64,000 bases of DNA from Fratercula arctica (GCA_947846985.1 CANTUZ010000002.1:155243889-155307888); one strand, 5' to 3'. Shown: positions 46,523 through 60,125, counted from the first letter of the stretch. Program-made: numbers and translations. The notes: generated by a model not told the origin, from the sequence alone.

Positions 46523-49136
46523 CCCCTTTAAAAGAGGGCAAAATAGAAATACATCACTTTATTTTTTCAGCAAATTAAGAAAACCTGTAAATATTTCATT
46601 GGACCTCACCTTGTTTTGTTCCCGAACTTGAGAATTTGGTAATTTGCATGCCTCCTGATTTATAATTGGTGGAAAAATATCAGGGGAAGGTAAGATAATT
46701 TTGCAGTTGTCTAATGTGAAGATCATAAAAGCACCGTTTGGAAATATGATCTTAGCAATTTTGGAGTTGCCTTCTGATTGTCTCCTGATGTATAAGATCA
46801 AGTATGGTCTGTTTACAAATTAAAAGAGTGGTGCGTTGGACTTTTTTCCCTTTACTGGTAGATACAGAAATTCCACATGAAAGTTGTTTGGTCCATGAAC
46901 ATGGGGAGCAGGCCTTGCAAATAAGGACTGTTTCTGAATACATGCTTTTCAGGGTATTGCTGCTGTTTTAGAAATGACTTGTTGGATTTACTTCAAACCT
47001 TATCAGAAAAAATATCTCTCCTGGATGTACACCAAATTACCTGAAATTTCAGGCTGATGGTGGTTGTCCTGTCTCTATTTTTTGATCCAAGTCAGGGTAA
47101 GAGGTTCACAATCTGGTTTATTAAGAACAATGTCTTACTGCTTTAAATGCAACCCTCTTTGTTTTTTACCATTTTACCTTCTTGGTTCGGATGAATTGCA
47201 ATTCATGCCAAAAAATGCCCTGCCAGCACCGAGGCTCCAGTTTCATTGCTTTATTAGGTCTTGAGCTACATGATTAGCCTGAGGGATAGATTCACAAACA
47301 GCAGCTGCTCAGCCGGGGTGTTTCCTTAATCCATGCCTCTCCCTTTCACAATCAAAGCCATACCGAGGTACGAGAAAATTATCTCTACCGTATAGAGCTC
47401 TACAGAGTGAGCAGGGAAGTGAGTAAATGGGCATGTCTCTACTGGAAATCTTGTAGAGGCTCAGATGAGACAACTGCACTTCAGTGATGGAACTACTCTC
47501 TGTTGGCACATTTGATCTAAATTACTTTTTTCGTCTTTATGAAGCAAACTAAGATCTATTGTCCAGGGCATTGGAAAAAGCAAGCCCCAAAAAATAGCTG
47601 TCACCAAGCTGCTGTGTGAGCAGTACCATGGAAGTGCTGAGAATGTTTTTAGTGCTAATTATTGCACATAATAAAACATATTTATCTTTCTGCTTAGGGA
47701 ATCCTGTGGATGTGCTGTATTTGTTCATTCCTACCTCTCTGATGCTTTCCTTCATATACACTTAGTAATATTCTTCATAAGGAAAATTATAATAAAATAT
47801 AACATATGGAATGAGATTGTTTGCTTATTTACTTTGGCATAAACAGCAGTAGTTTCACTGAGCTCAATTGACCCAAACCTCAATTGATGAAATCACTCTG
47901 GAGTTATTGGTTGCAATAGAAACCTACTCATTTACAGTAATTGAAAAACTGATTAAATGAAGCTAAAGTAATATGAAATTAAAGTAAATGAGAAGAGAAT
48001 CAGTGCCATTTATTTATTGTTTTCATACCTACTGTTTTTTTTCTGATACTATTATGTGAAATAATTTAATGAGCATCTTACAGCCAACAAAGTAGAATCT
48101 GGTGGCAAAAAAATTGCCTATTTTCTAGTTCTAATGAACCAAATCCCTTTCATACTAAGACCACTCTTCTCTGTCTGAAAGCTTTTGGATGTGTTTGGGA
48201 TATGTTTGGAGACAACAGGAATTATTGTGTTAGCTGCAGAAAGATTTTCTGTCACTTTATCAGCCTGAGTTTTTGAAGTCAGGTGCATAGGGTAAGTAGG
48301 GCTGCATTAAGAGGTGAAATACGAAATCGAAGGCAGGGAAAACATGACTCTAAATTCTTGGGCTATTGGATTCATGTGGATATGCACCCTCCATGCACAC
48401 GGGTGTGTTTGTACATAATTGGAGCTCAAGAGAAGTTTAAGGGAGCAGATGCAAGACAAATGGTTCCTGTAAGAGCAACATGCCTAGTACTTTTCTGAAA
48501 TTTTGAAGCATCTTTCTCCTCCAAAGAAATTATTATAGTTATTATCCTTTCATTACTCTAGAGGTCTATTTCCTGCAAGGATTCAGAATAAAATATGCCA
48601 CTGCTAGTGAGATAAATAGTGTTTTATTTCTGCTAGCCATGCAGAACAGCACTTCAGGGAAAGGGAAGCAGGATTCTGCTCTTCCTTTTGCCTCATGGAG
48701 GGAATATCTGACTAGTTTCCCATCAAGACTTCACCCGGTATAGCTATAAAAGTGATGGAATTACAGAGTTGTATTTCAGACAACGATGTGAAGCTTTGCA
48801 CAGGTCAAAGTCAGGCCATACCCTCTGTCAGCTCGAAGGGAGATGGGTAGGAACCGTCACGTATCTGAAAGTCTGAGGTAAGCTTGTAGCGTCTAGGACA
48901 AGCAACTGCAGAAGTTCACAGAGCTGAAGGAAGGCTGTGTGCCCACCAGTCTGCCTCCTTTTTACCCATTATTCTAATTGGTTGATAAAGGATATAGCTT
49001 CTGCCTATGAAACTCTCAGTAACACTTTTTTTCCTGTTAGATACACAGGTTAAACTACAATTTTACTACAATTTTAACAGCTGACTGTTATTTTTAATCT
49101 TTTCTTTGTATTTTCTGCTGTTCCTCATTGATAGTC

Positions 49137-49255
49137 AGGTTTGGTTTTTTTTAGTTTGAGATTTGATTTTTTGGTGGTTTTTTTTTGTTTGTTTGTTTTC
49201 TTTTCTCTCCTCCCCCCCCCCCCCCCCCCCCCCCCTTTTTTTCCTATGTCCCTGT
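49137..49255. repeat. T/G-rich then poly-C low-complexity tract
   Basis: A T/G-rich segment with TTTG units passes through CTCTCCT into 24 consecutive C (49212-49235) and then T8. The complementary strand has G24. The sense frame translates as poly-proline, which is an artefact. Such a C run can form an i-motif and its complement a G-quadruplex. Confidence 0.95.
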
Positions 49256-52200
49256 CTCAGGAGCAAATAGAGTGCTTGCCTATTTGTCTTCTGGTGCCCC
49301 ATTACTTTGGTTGTCACAGCTCGATGTTCAGTGATCTATATGTGCCTGACTGCGTGTGGTCCTCATTGTGCTAATTGCTTCTCCTCTGCGTGAAAGGAGA
49401 GCTTTAGATAACTGAGTGCTGCCTCAGAGATGCAAGCATTACGAAGATCTGAGGTTATTCTACTTTTAACGTTTCATGGCTCTGAGTTTGTGCATTGAAA
49501 TAGAGGAGTCTGAAGGTGATGCTCTGGGATCACTGATGACAGCAGGAATTTTGACATTGGTGTTAATACGGCGCAAGACTCCTTCTTTGAGAGCTCAGGA
49601 TAGTCCTTGCTGGATTTTGGGTATTTACCCAATGAGAACTGTTTTAAAGATAGATCTGTTTCTCTAAATAACATTTGTTATAGAAAGGCACTGACAACAG
49701 AGGGACACAGAGCTGGCACATAGCTTACAGCACGCACCTCCCTTCTGCCCTGCAGCACCTCCACGGGGGAGCCGTGGGTCTGGATGGGCATATGGCAAGA
49801 GATTGCCTTCTTCAGTGAGGCTGACTCACCTAATCCTTAAGTGAAATAACACCACACAGAGCAGACTTCTTTAAGCTGCATATTTGTTTTTTACTTTGCA
49901 GCTTACAATTATAGCAGAGCATATGGCAATGCAGATGAGCAGTCAAGGTCCGGACCCCTGGGATGAGTGTAGCTGCAGCCCTACCTCAGCGAAACCCAAT
50001 GGCTTATGCCAGGGATGACGCTGGTCCCAGGAGCCATCTGCTTCCTTGCTGGGGAAAAGCTGTGCTGGCTGGGTGGAGCTGGCTGATCAGAGATGCAGAG
50101 CTCGACGCCCAGCTCAGACACAGAGCCAACTGCAGGAAAACGCAGAGAGTAGCACCACCAGGTCTCCTTTTGAGCGCCTGCAGTAGTGCCTAGAAGTAGT
50201 TGAACCCAGGCTATATATCAGTAATTTTCTGCAGTATCCCAAGGCAGGGGGACGAAGGAAAACAAGCTCGTTGTCAGAATGGTCACGTTTCCTTGTACTT
50301 CTGCTAAGGGATCTTCGCCTGTTACTCAATGTGCTGCCATCCCATTCAGTCCAGGAGTAACGTGACAAAAAAAAAAAAAAAATCTCAGATCTATGCTGCT
50401 GGTCGGGGATGTTTACTTAGACAATTTGCATTTCAAAAGGATATTTGCTTTAATACTTACCTTTCAAACCTCTGCCTTTGGAACAGTATGTACCATAAGT
50501 CTATCAGGTGAAAAATCCTGGCACAGGTTGCCTGTCTGCCTTCGCTGCCTGTAAGAACCGTCTGTTAGCTCAGTTTCTAAGGACAACTTCTAAGTCTGCT
50601 GTGGTTTTGATCCCCCAGTGCTGTTTCTTTGTCATCTGCTCACTCCCACTACAGACATCACTCTCCTATCAGTATTTAATTCCTGTGCAGTCCGTGGACC
50701 TTGTTCTTATGCCACTTGCCCCAGCGTGTGTCAAGGATGACACCAATTGTGCCAAACGTGGTAGATCTCTTGGCCAGGGTAACTTCACACTCCTGGTCTG
50801 AGGGTCTGATTTTCCCCCACCACCATGCGGGGGAGGAAGGAAGGAAGGACCCTCAGATGTTTCTCCTGCCCTGTGTATGGTCTTACCACAGCTTTACTCA
50901 CTGCAAGTGGCTGGTGAGATGCACATCAGCGTGGCTGAGTCCAGCTGTTTTGAGAAGGGCCATTGCAATGTGGGATTTATCCTGTGTTTATGTAAATGGC
51001 AGCAACTGTTCAACATTGCTAAAGGACAGAGAGCGGCATTTTCAAAGGAGAAGGTTGGTACGACTATAAATCTTATGGAATAATGGGATTTTATGGGGGA
51101 AGTGTCTAATCCCTTTCATAATAAACAGATTTATGAGTGACAGATGTGGATAACTAATGAATGCTTCCAATCCAAGATCAAGCATTGAGTGAGCACAAGA
51201 AAATGTGGTCGCAGCTCTGTCTGAATTTTAAGCACCACTTAAAATCTCAGAGTTCAGCCGGCAAGAAGACCTATTCGATCATTCGCTTCTGCCTGTGCTC
51301 TTTACTTCATTAGTATTAAATACTTATAATTCTGTAGACGCGGCTAAAAGCTGAGGTGGGCTGAGAACAAAGAGGTGCAAATAACTAATAACATTTCATG
51401 CTTCATCCAAAGTGTTCTTTAAAGCTGTTTTACTATGAACACTTGAGCACAAACAGTAAGTGTTAATTGAACTGAATTGAGTGTGAATGCACACATCAGG
51501 CTTGTCAGCAGTAATAAGGCCAAAGAGACAACAGTGAGGAATATTATATCCAAAGGAAAAAATTAGTTCGAGAGGCACCCAGGGCTGGATAAGTTCTCCA
51601 AAGCATGTAACGTGCTTGGGATTTGAGCGCATGTGGTAAAGTCTTAATAGAGAAATTAGAAAAGGAACTTATCTTTTTCTTATTGGGTCATCTACTCAAT
51701 CTCCCTGTCAATGTAGGATCCTTCTCTGAGGTATTCCCTTCAGGGTTAACTTTCTAGTGTTTTATTAATTCTAATATCAGGATTTCGTCTGCACTGACCC
51801 AGTGAACACAAGGAACTTCTTGCTGCAGGTTAGCCTCAGAGAAAATAGCTTAGTAGGTTTTTAAAAAAGGCCTCGGTGCATTTGTTAATAACATCTGCAC
51901 CTGCGCTATTCACCAATGAAACAGAGACTATCAATCTGGCAGTATCTGGTCTCAAGACAATTTCCTTAATGGTATGCTATAGCTGGTTTAGAAGACATTT
52001 ATATCAGCATCTGAAGCATCTCTCCGTTCACTTAGAGACAGGAAATCAGGTTTTCGAACTGAGCTAATGTATCAGGTTTTCTAGGGCATCCATCAGCAAT
52101 GTAGCTAAACCGCCTGTATCAGTGCAGCAATAAATATGAATGCAGTCATGTTAAAGGGTGCACAGCGTGATTAAAGTGGCTGCACGCTCAGCACAAAAGA

Positions 52201-53108
52201 TGGCCTCAGACCAATCTTGCAGTGGATGGGCCACATCTGCCATATGCTACGGCACGGAATGACAGAGAGGAATGCTGGCTGCGGGTGAACTCCTCCCAGG
52301 CACGTGTCTGAGGACCTCTCTGTAGCCAGAGCATGGTGAAGGGCCGTATCCATACCAATCATTTCAATGGTGCCAGGGAACATTTCTAGGAACCGAAACT
52401 CGATCATTTGTGCTGTGCAAATACCAGCCCAGGCCCCAGCACTGATATGGCTTGGCTCAAATTATGTGTCTCTTAACACCCCCCCACCCTGGGCACATTC
52501 TGGGGGGATGGGATGGACAGGAGTCCTTCTTCACGGGTGGTCTGAATGCAGCCACCCTACTCCACGGGGCAGACACAGGTTGTTGTCCAAAATCTGAGAA
52601 AAATGACCCTGGGTGCATGTGACATGCTGATACAGGTGTGGTTTATGGTGTCCCATCCCCACTCCTGCAATCAGGGACTTCTGAGTTTGGGTCCAGCCCT
52701 TGCACTACTCACAGCAGGCTTGGAGCATCCAGACCAGAGCATGCAAGAAGCAAAGCTTATGAGAGTTCATAGGAGGATTTTGGATGTGGCTGCTGTCAGG
52801 ATGATGTTGCCACCCTCGCACGCAAGGTCCCGTGTGGTCCATTCCTATCTCATTGCCTTTTCACAGAGCTTTTCTCACTTGCTTGCCTGCCACAACAATC
52901 TGCATCACCCTTTGTAGTCTCCAGGCTTGTACCCATACAGCCCCTGGTGCCAAAAAACCCTGTCACTGTTTTTCCTTTGTTCTTTTCCATGGCTGTCCCT
53001 GAAATACACCCTTTCCAAAAAGGCCTGTGAAGCCCAGTTCCCATATAGAAGAGTGTAACTTAACAGTCATGTAAAAACAATTCATTGTAAAATACATGGT
53101 CTGCCTAT
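49256..53108. other. Non-coding stretch, no gene recognised
   Basis: No gene was recognised. A16 lies at 50367-50382. Two overlapping plus-strand frames near 50508-51069 show no known domain. Confidence 0.5.
50367..50382. repeat. Poly-A tract
   Basis: A run of 16 A after CGTGAC, with no polyadenylation signal upstream. Confidence 0.9.
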
Positions 53109-53196
53109 TTATCTATAGATATGAATACATGTGTGTATATATCTCCACTTATCTTTCTCTCTGTATATATATCTATATCTACACACATATAGATAG
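53109..53196. repeat. TATA/TATC-rich microsatellite region
   Basis: An imperfect mixture of TATC, TATA and CA units with short interruptions. The tyrosine/isoleucine-rich frame across it is an artefact. Confidence 0.85.
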
Positions 53197-56099
53197 GGAG
53201 ATAAATGTAAGCCAAGAGGGAAAAACTAACAAAATATTTGAGGTGCTTCCATTGCCTTCCTCTCCTATAGCAATTGAAGTCCTGACAAATTTTGTGTTAT
53301 TACCCCAATAATTCTTCTGTGACAAAAAGAGAGGAAATGGGCAGGAAGACAGACGAATCGGTGGCAGAATGGGTAGCAGATCCAGCCTGCCCAAAGCCTG
53401 TTCACTAGAGCACTGCAAGTGGTGTGTCCTTGACCCACATACTCCTGGGTGTCGTAACCAAATGAGCAATAATAATAAAAAAAAGACCACGCATCCAGAA
53501 GATAATCTTTTACAGTTCATTTCAGGGGATTATATCTAAGGTTTCTATTTAATAAAAAATACCTCAAGCCTAATGTCATGCAGGCTGATGTGTAGGACTA
53601 GGAAAAATAGTTACCACTGAAGTGATTTAGGGTTAGTAACCCAGACCACCTACACATTATTGGACTGAAAAATGTCCAAGTTCAGTTTTCAAAATGCTTC
53701 TCCAAGAGTAGCCTGCATGCCATATGTCTGCAAATGTTGCCTTCTACAGTACGTACAAGGAAATCCAACAGCCTTGGAAAGCTCATATTTCATTTGATGC
53801 TGCTGCTGTGTTTATAAGAAACAGAAGAAAAATAATGATCTGATGGCAGAATATGATTTATAGCTTTACGCGTAGGAGCAGGACAAAAACCCTGCCTCTT
53901 GGCAGACAGACTCTTGTCTTGCATCTTTCCAGTTGATTGCAACTCGGCGACAAACATCTAAAAGGAGTGGAGTTAGAGCTGACTGAGTTTTCCATTTAGG
54001 AAAGGCTGGGAAGTGTCCAGATACCTAGAAATGATTTTTGACTGAATAATCTAGGAGCAGACAGAAGCATTTCCGTTAGCCTTCTGCATTGCATTTTCCT
54101 TTTAACTACATTCTGGTTTTGTTTTAGGATGTAATTGCTGACTTTCTGCAGAGCTGACAGAGATGCAAAGTCAAACCAGCATCCTGGATTGGACATTTCA
54201 CATGTGAAAATGGCATCAAACTTCAAAAAGAAGCAAACACAGGGAATCTGAGCGGCAAACAGTGACAATACAAGTCCCTGTAACTCACTGAGAGGTTCAG
54301 CCTTGAAACTCAATCCAGGAATGAGGCCAGTTTACACCAGCTGAAATATAAGAACATGAAACTGCACAGAAGATAGGCTAAGCATCCTCACTATGAATGA
54401 ACAAAATCAGAGGGGCTTTATTTTCACTTTTTCAATGGAAAAAGTGTGAGGGACAGCATTTTAGCTCAAACCCCAAATCTTGCTGACAGGAGGATGATGC
54501 TAGTTAAATGGTTTCAGTCAGGACAAGTCACTTGAAAGCCCATTTTTCTGACTTTGAGTAAGTTGTAAGATCTAGCACCTTTGAAGTCCAGAGTTTTTAA
54601 GACAACCAGAACCCAACTGCCTTCAAATTACTTCAGTGGGAGTTAGAGAGATACCTGATTTTGAAAATCTGCCTGAAGTGATATATAAAAATGAGACTTC
54701 AGTTTGGAAAGATCTTCAAAAATTTTTAATCTATTTCTTTTTCAAATTATTTAGCATGTAAATGTGGTTTGGCAAAACTTTGTCATAAAATGAAATCCAA
54801 GGATAACTTTGGATTTTTTTTTCTTTTTTCATACTTTCCAGCATCAATGGTAACTTTGGCAATTGGATATGGTCTGGTCCCATTCCTAATTCTAACACAG
54901 AGCAGAGGGTACTTGATACAAAACCATGAACTATTTTTGGAGAATATAAAAGAAATTAGCTGCATAAATGACTGCTGTGCAGCACAGTGCACTGAAGGGT
55001 CTTTCACAAAAATATGAGAAATCTGGAGGGGGGAGACATGTTTTTGTGACTCGTAATACCAGTTACTGCAAGGTGAGCACTCCCTTCACATTTCTTATTC
55101 AGGCCCTAAATCGGTGACTCTCACATGACCATGCATATGAACAACCATCAGCAGATGAACAGGATGATTCCTGAGCATCAGCTGAACTGATCTGTCTCTG
55201 TAGGCCATGGTACAGTCACTGCTTCCTTAAAGTCCAACAACGAGTGGTTCCCTTTTGCAACCACTTCCCCAAACTGGCCCAGGGACACATGAAGCCCTTC
55301 ACAGCACTATCAAAACAGGAAAGAAATGAACTATCCAACCAACCCAAGACATTATTTATCTTTAATATTGATACTCCTGGTGCCTCGAGCCCAAATGCAG
55401 CTGTCTACAAGATGCAAAGTAAGAGGGCCTGACCTATGCTCATATATCAACTAATAAACATTTCAAGATCAGCAATGACTAGAAATGTCCATTCTCAATT
55501 AAATCAGATCCTGCCTCATAGATGGTATCGTCAATGACTGTTCAATGACCTCTGCTAGCTGATCTCTGGTAAACCTCTGCCTAAATCACAGATGCTGTCA
55601 TGTTTGGTGGTATAAGCCGCAAGACCAAAGACGTCAATGGCTTGAAGACAGTATTGCTGTTTTCCTGCGCTCTGGTGTTTTCTGTAGATCAGAGCAAGGG
55701 CGTATCAGCATGGGTAGCACGGGTCAACCTCAAGCTCAGTAAGAAGCAGTTTATGCTACAGCAAAACCCTTGTACAAGGCTGACTGATGTAGAGTATCAG
55801 AAGGCATTTACACAAATGTTGTAAATTCTATTCCCACCCATCCAAAATCCTCCTACACAGAAACCCTCAAACATGCAAGCAAGCAGCAAAACAGGGCAAA
55901 ATAAAAGTAACGAATGTTTAACATTTAATCTATATTTTCTGAGTTGGAAATAAAAACCATGCTGCAACATTGCAGCAAAATTTCCGTGAATATTTTTCTT
56001 TGTATATTTTGTATTTTGTTTCCAAATGAACACTGCGCCCTTTAATTAACAAGGGTGGGAAACACTGTCCTGAGGTCAGAGCAGTGATAAAAAGTGCAC
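53197..56099. other. Non-coding stretch, no gene recognised
   Basis: Mostly A/T-rich sequence. A segment near 53340-53470 weakly recalls a reversed MIR head but is too diverged to call. No coding exon or transposon was recognised. Confidence 0.5.
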
Positions 56100-56216
56100 A
56101 GCTCTAGACTCTGAGATGAGACACGGGTCCTCCATCTGCCAAAAGCCTACGTGTGGTATTAGCCAAGTTATTCACAACTTCCCACTGTTCTCCAGTGTTT
56201 ATACATGGGGAATTGG
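56100..56216 (+). mobile_element. MIR/CORE-SINE-like remnant
   Basis: The order AGCTCTAGACTCTGAG, then GACACGGGTCCTCCATCTGCC, then GTATTAGCCAAGTTATTCACAACTTCCC, then ATACATGGGGAATTGG follows the MIR-like order 'ctctggactctgag...ggttct...ctctgcc...gggcaagtcact...cccatctgtaaaatgggg'. It is old and diverged but colinear over more than 100 bp. Confidence 0.5.
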
Positions 56217-58436
56217 AGGAGTCCTGAATTATGAGCACAGCTTTGTATTTAGATATTCACAAAAAGATTAATGGCTGGCATTTGAGCCACTGGTCTGAAG
56301 TTAGACAGGTCCAGCTTTTAAGTATTTAATCGAGAACCATAATAAACATAGAAAACTATTTTTAAGAAGCAATTTTTATGCAGGAGAACTATAACGGATA
56401 CCTACTGGCCTTGGGCTCGCTAAGTTTTTGGAGGAGGTCTTCATCATTGCTAAAGGTAAAACACAGACTGAAAACACAGTTCAAGGAACATTGTCATCAG
56501 TAAAATGACAGTATCTGATTATATGACTCAGTGGTTCAACTAACAGATACTTTAAACCAACTCAGACAAATGACCAAGAATGGCCTGAAAATGAAATTAA
56601 AAAAAAAAAACAAAAAAGGAAGGAAAGAAAGAAAGAAAAGATCTCAAGAATTTTTCTTGTTGCTGTCGGAAGGTGTCTCATCTTTTTTGGTTTAATGCAA
56701 GACCTTTCTGCCTCTGGAAGACTCCAGCATCACCCGCTAGCGTTGCTGAAGTGAAGGTCATGCCGGCCTTTCCATTATAAATCGCTCCGTCTCCCTCCCT
56801 TCTCTCTCTCCCTGCCTCTTTTTCTTCCCAGAGAGTTTTATAACTCAGCTGTAAGAAATTGCTTCTGGCTGAAACTTGGCAGCAAAAGTCTGATTTCAGG
56901 CCAGGAATGATCCCCCTCCCTGCCTGATTTTCAAAACTCTTTTCTTTTGGTCAGATTTAAGCCGCAGAAGAGTGGAGCGGAGGGGGAGGGCAGCGCGGTG
57001 GCTTCGGCACAGGAGCTGGCTGGCTCCGGCTGCTTTCATAATGCTTCAGCGCCTCTTTATTTTTCCAGCTGAAATAAGGGTGATTTCTGCATAATGTGGC
57101 AGGGATATTTTTGTGTATGTGTTTGTGTTTAAAGCGGAAAATGGCTGAGTCATTGCTGCTTGAAAGCGGTTTTGCTCTGTGAGCTGCTTGCTTTCTTTCT
57201 GGTTCTCCTTCATTTTCCTTTGTGTTAACATTTAAAAGGAAGGTCCAAAATAACACGTTCCTCTGTGGGTCAGCAAAAAAATGCCTTCACAAATGCTTGT
57301 GTGTACCTTGAGAGTGCTCCTGTAGTGTCAGAGATGAACAGAAAAATTGAAATGACAGTACTGATACCGTCGTAACAGTGGTGACATAGTAAAGACCTGG
57401 GAGCGCTTTAGATGGTGTTCCTTGGATTACGAGAAGGCTTCAAAACCCAGACTAAAATCACGTCTCATTGTGTGAAAAGGCAGTGAGGATTAGTCCTGAT
57501 TTAAAAGCTACCAGTCAAAAAAAGAACAGAGACAAAATAGGAGAGGAGATGCAGGGGCTCAGGGCAGAGACTTCCATAATGTGACCCAGTGGCCACTGGC
57601 ACATTTGAGCCCAGCAGCAGCAGCAAGGGGAGGATGGTAACACACCCAGGGCCCACCGTGACTACCTGCTTTGTGCTAATCCACGCCAGCAATATTAAAG
57701 GAACGCGGCCGCTGCTGGGTGGTGCTCACAGAAGGAGAGGTAACGCTGATGCTGAAGGTGGCTGTGAAGCCTCTTCTCAAACACACGTATGTGTGTGGAG
57801 GAGGCTCCAGCTCCGATTCTCTGCCAAGCCCCAGCAGCTAATTTATCTGCTCCGGGCAGTTTGTGACCCTGGTACTGAAGGTGCACCATCCAGCCTTCAA
57901 GTGGCTTGAAAATACTACTTTTCTCTGGTGTTTCTATGATGGTTTACTAGAAGGACCTAATTGTCCAAAGCCTGCTGTGACACAGAGCAGGGTACTTGAA
58001 GAGGGTCAGCCTCATGCATCAGGTTACTCCATAGTGTAGCATCTGCTGGCTTCAAGTGCATACGTTCCTCTCTGGACCTGGGAATATAAAGCCACAAATC
58101 CAACGAAAAACATCAATTAGGCTGTGAAAATACAGGAATCAGTGATTTGCCACGTGGTGTCAGAAGGCGGGGGAAGAGCCCTGCCTTGCTGCATCTGAGG
58201 CTGTTTTGCTCAACCGTGGGAGCATCTTTGCTGCTGCTTGAGTGGTTCTGCCCTGTTATCCCTGCAGCTGTACCCTGGCCGAAGAGAGGGACTGCTGGGG
58301 ACATCAGCCTCTTTGTGCAGCACCGCACCCAATCCCTGCACTGAAAATGATCTTTAGGCCCCATGGAAAAAAATAGTATGTGGTCATCTAATTAAAGACC
58401 GCATCATAAAGCTTATACAGAGTAGGGCCAATTATG
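56217..58436. other. Non-coding stretch, no gene recognised
   Basis: An A-rich tract with GGAA/GAAA units lies at 56597-56639. The G+C-richer segment 56950-57200 includes an AP-1/MAF-like GCTGAGTCAT (57144-57153). No gene was recognised. Confidence 0.5.
56597..56639. repeat. A-rich and (GAAA)n tract
   Basis: A run of 12 A, then CAAAAAAGGAAGG and four GAAA units. It is low complexity. Confidence 0.9.
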
Positions 58437-58450
58437 GTTGCCCTGGCAAC
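58437..58450. promoter_or_regulatory. Perfect RFX X-box
   Basis: GTTGCCCTGGCAAC fits the X-box consensus GTNRCC-N(0-3)-RGYAAC in both halves (GTTGCC and GGCAAC, two-base spacer). It is flanked by CCAATTATG and TTTAATTC, giving it an enhancer-like setting. RFX proteins bind such sites as dimers, often at ciliary-gene control regions. No transcription start is visible nearby, so a distal element is the more likely role. Confidence 0.5.
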
Positions 58451-58976
58451 TTTAATTCTGGTATTTCCAAACTTCAGGCTTTGGGAAGTCTTTTGCCTCT
58501 TGGTTTTCATTTGTTTGCATCTGTGTGTTGCCCTCTGCCTCTGATCACACCACTCTCCTCCTCCTAAACATTCCCGTGGCTTCTGCAACCTCTTTGCCTT
58601 TTAACTTCCACCCACCCACATCCCACAGGGCTGCTGCTACCTTCTTCTCCCTGACACTTGGGCATGGAGAGACACGTGGATCTTGTTTCCAGTGTTCGGA
58701 ACCACAAATATTTGGGGTGGAACTGAAGAGAATAGTTTGGTCAACCCCTGCATCTGCTGCCCAGAGCACAGCCTGTGTGGAAGGAACCGCTGCTGAATTC
58801 CGCTGACTCAGAGGTCTGAGAGGAGAGTGTGCAAAAGGAGATATTTTAGATATTTTCATGGAGAGTAGCAGAAAGTATATTCTTGCTATCTTAGTGACCT
58901 CTGAGTCAAAGTCCCTGCTTCTGTCTGTGAGGAATACTGTGTACCCCTCACACCACCACAATAGTTTGTGGTGGAC

Positions 58977-59090
58977 CCAGACTGGGTTCATAGGAATGTT
59001 GAATTTCCTCTTTTTCTATGTATTTAAAACCCTGAATTTTCCTTCACATCCCATCCAGAAATCTCAACACTGTGTTTTTAATTATTTGAA
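58977..59090 (+). repeat. 114-bp dispersed direct repeat, copy 1
   Basis: The segment from CCAGACTGGGTTCATAGGAA to TTTTTAATTATTTGAA recurs 1319 bp downstream at 60296-60409. I count four differences, all transitions, giving about 96% identity. The DNA on either side of the two copies is not alike, so it is not a tandem duplication of the whole interval. Confidence 0.95.
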
Positions 59091-59172
59091 TTGAAATACC
59101 CAATTAAAAGGACATTTTTTTAAGGCACCTCTGTATGAAGCCCATAATGCAAATCTGAAGGAAGCTATTACC

Positions 59173-59190
59173 TTTTTTTTTTTTTTTTTT
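59173..59190. repeat. Poly-T tract
   Basis: A run of 18 T lying between the two copies of the 114-bp repeat. Confidence 0.9.
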
Positions 59191-59913
59191 GCACACCACC
59201 ATGATCTCCTGGAGGCACAAGAGATGAGCATGGGGAATATTTTAATTCATATGCAAAATGAGATGGGTAGTAGATTACCTACACTCTGCTGTGACTAGGC
59301 TCAGGTAGCCACTTCTTAGAGCTGTGTCTTGGTTGCAGAATCACTCCGTGACTGCAGTAAAGATCTTTGCAGTCCTCACTTTTCCAAGAGGCAGCTGTTG
59401 AAGACATAAGGATTCAGCTTGAATTAATCCAATGTGAGTTTAGGCAGTAAATTAATATGCCTAGGTTAAGGTCATGGTTATCAGAAGGCTTCCTCTACAG
59501 ACAATGGAAGCATCTCCAGAAAGTCATTGGATTTAAATCCTGGAGAGACCTCTGCCTCTCTCTTTAACGGTTACAAAGCTGTGGCTCCTGACTCAGGTGC
59601 ATTTGCTAAATATCTACAGAGCCTTCCTGCCCAGCTCATGCAGTTGGACACGGATGGGGAAGGGAGCCTGGCGGGAAGCCGTAAGCAGAACCAGCCTGAT
59701 ATTTGTTTTCAAAGCATGCAGGGAGTCATCCCTGTGGACTGAAGTTTTGCATAGGTCAGGGATGCTGTTGTGTTCATTTTGCCTCTCTCTCAGAACTTCT
59801 CGCTGGCAAACCTCCCCATCTTGGGAAGGAGGACTGCCAGCCTTGGGCACTCAGAAATCACGAGTCAGGTATCAGAAAAATCCATGTGACAAGCTTAAAA
59901 GCAAGGAGGTATT

Positions 59914-59936
59914 AAAAAAAAAAAAAAAAAAAAAAA
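59914..59936. repeat. Poly-A tract
   Basis: A run of 23 A passing into a purine (GGAAGAAAAGAGAGAGAG) tract. No AATAAA lies just upstream. Confidence 0.9.
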
Positions 59937-60125
59937 GGAAGAAAAGAGAGAGAGATGGCCGGATTCTTCTGAGTTTCCTTCTGATTTCTGAGGCTTTTAG
60001 GGTTTGACTAAGATTCATGTTTTCCAAGACTTGTCCTGCAAAAGTGAGGTCTGGAAACTTAATTTTCTTCAAGAGAAAGCTGAGATTCTTGTGCAATATA
60101 TGCTTCCAGGAGCAGGGTCTTTAAG

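Larger units (their letters stand above)
45658..49136. other. Non-coding stretch, no gene recognised
   Basis: A/T-rich overall. It contains an inverted repeat (46163-46265), a MIR-like remnant (46384-46440) and a (TTTG)n tract (46494-46522), listed separately. No coding exon was recognised. Confidence 0.5.

Noticed and set aside
49141..49374. Frame with a poly-proline stretch
   Set aside because: It is the translation of the C24 run and its T-rich flank, a composition artefact.
53340..53470. Possible reversed MIR head
   Set aside because: Only scattered words agree and the order cannot be followed; below the standard used for the other MIR-like calls.
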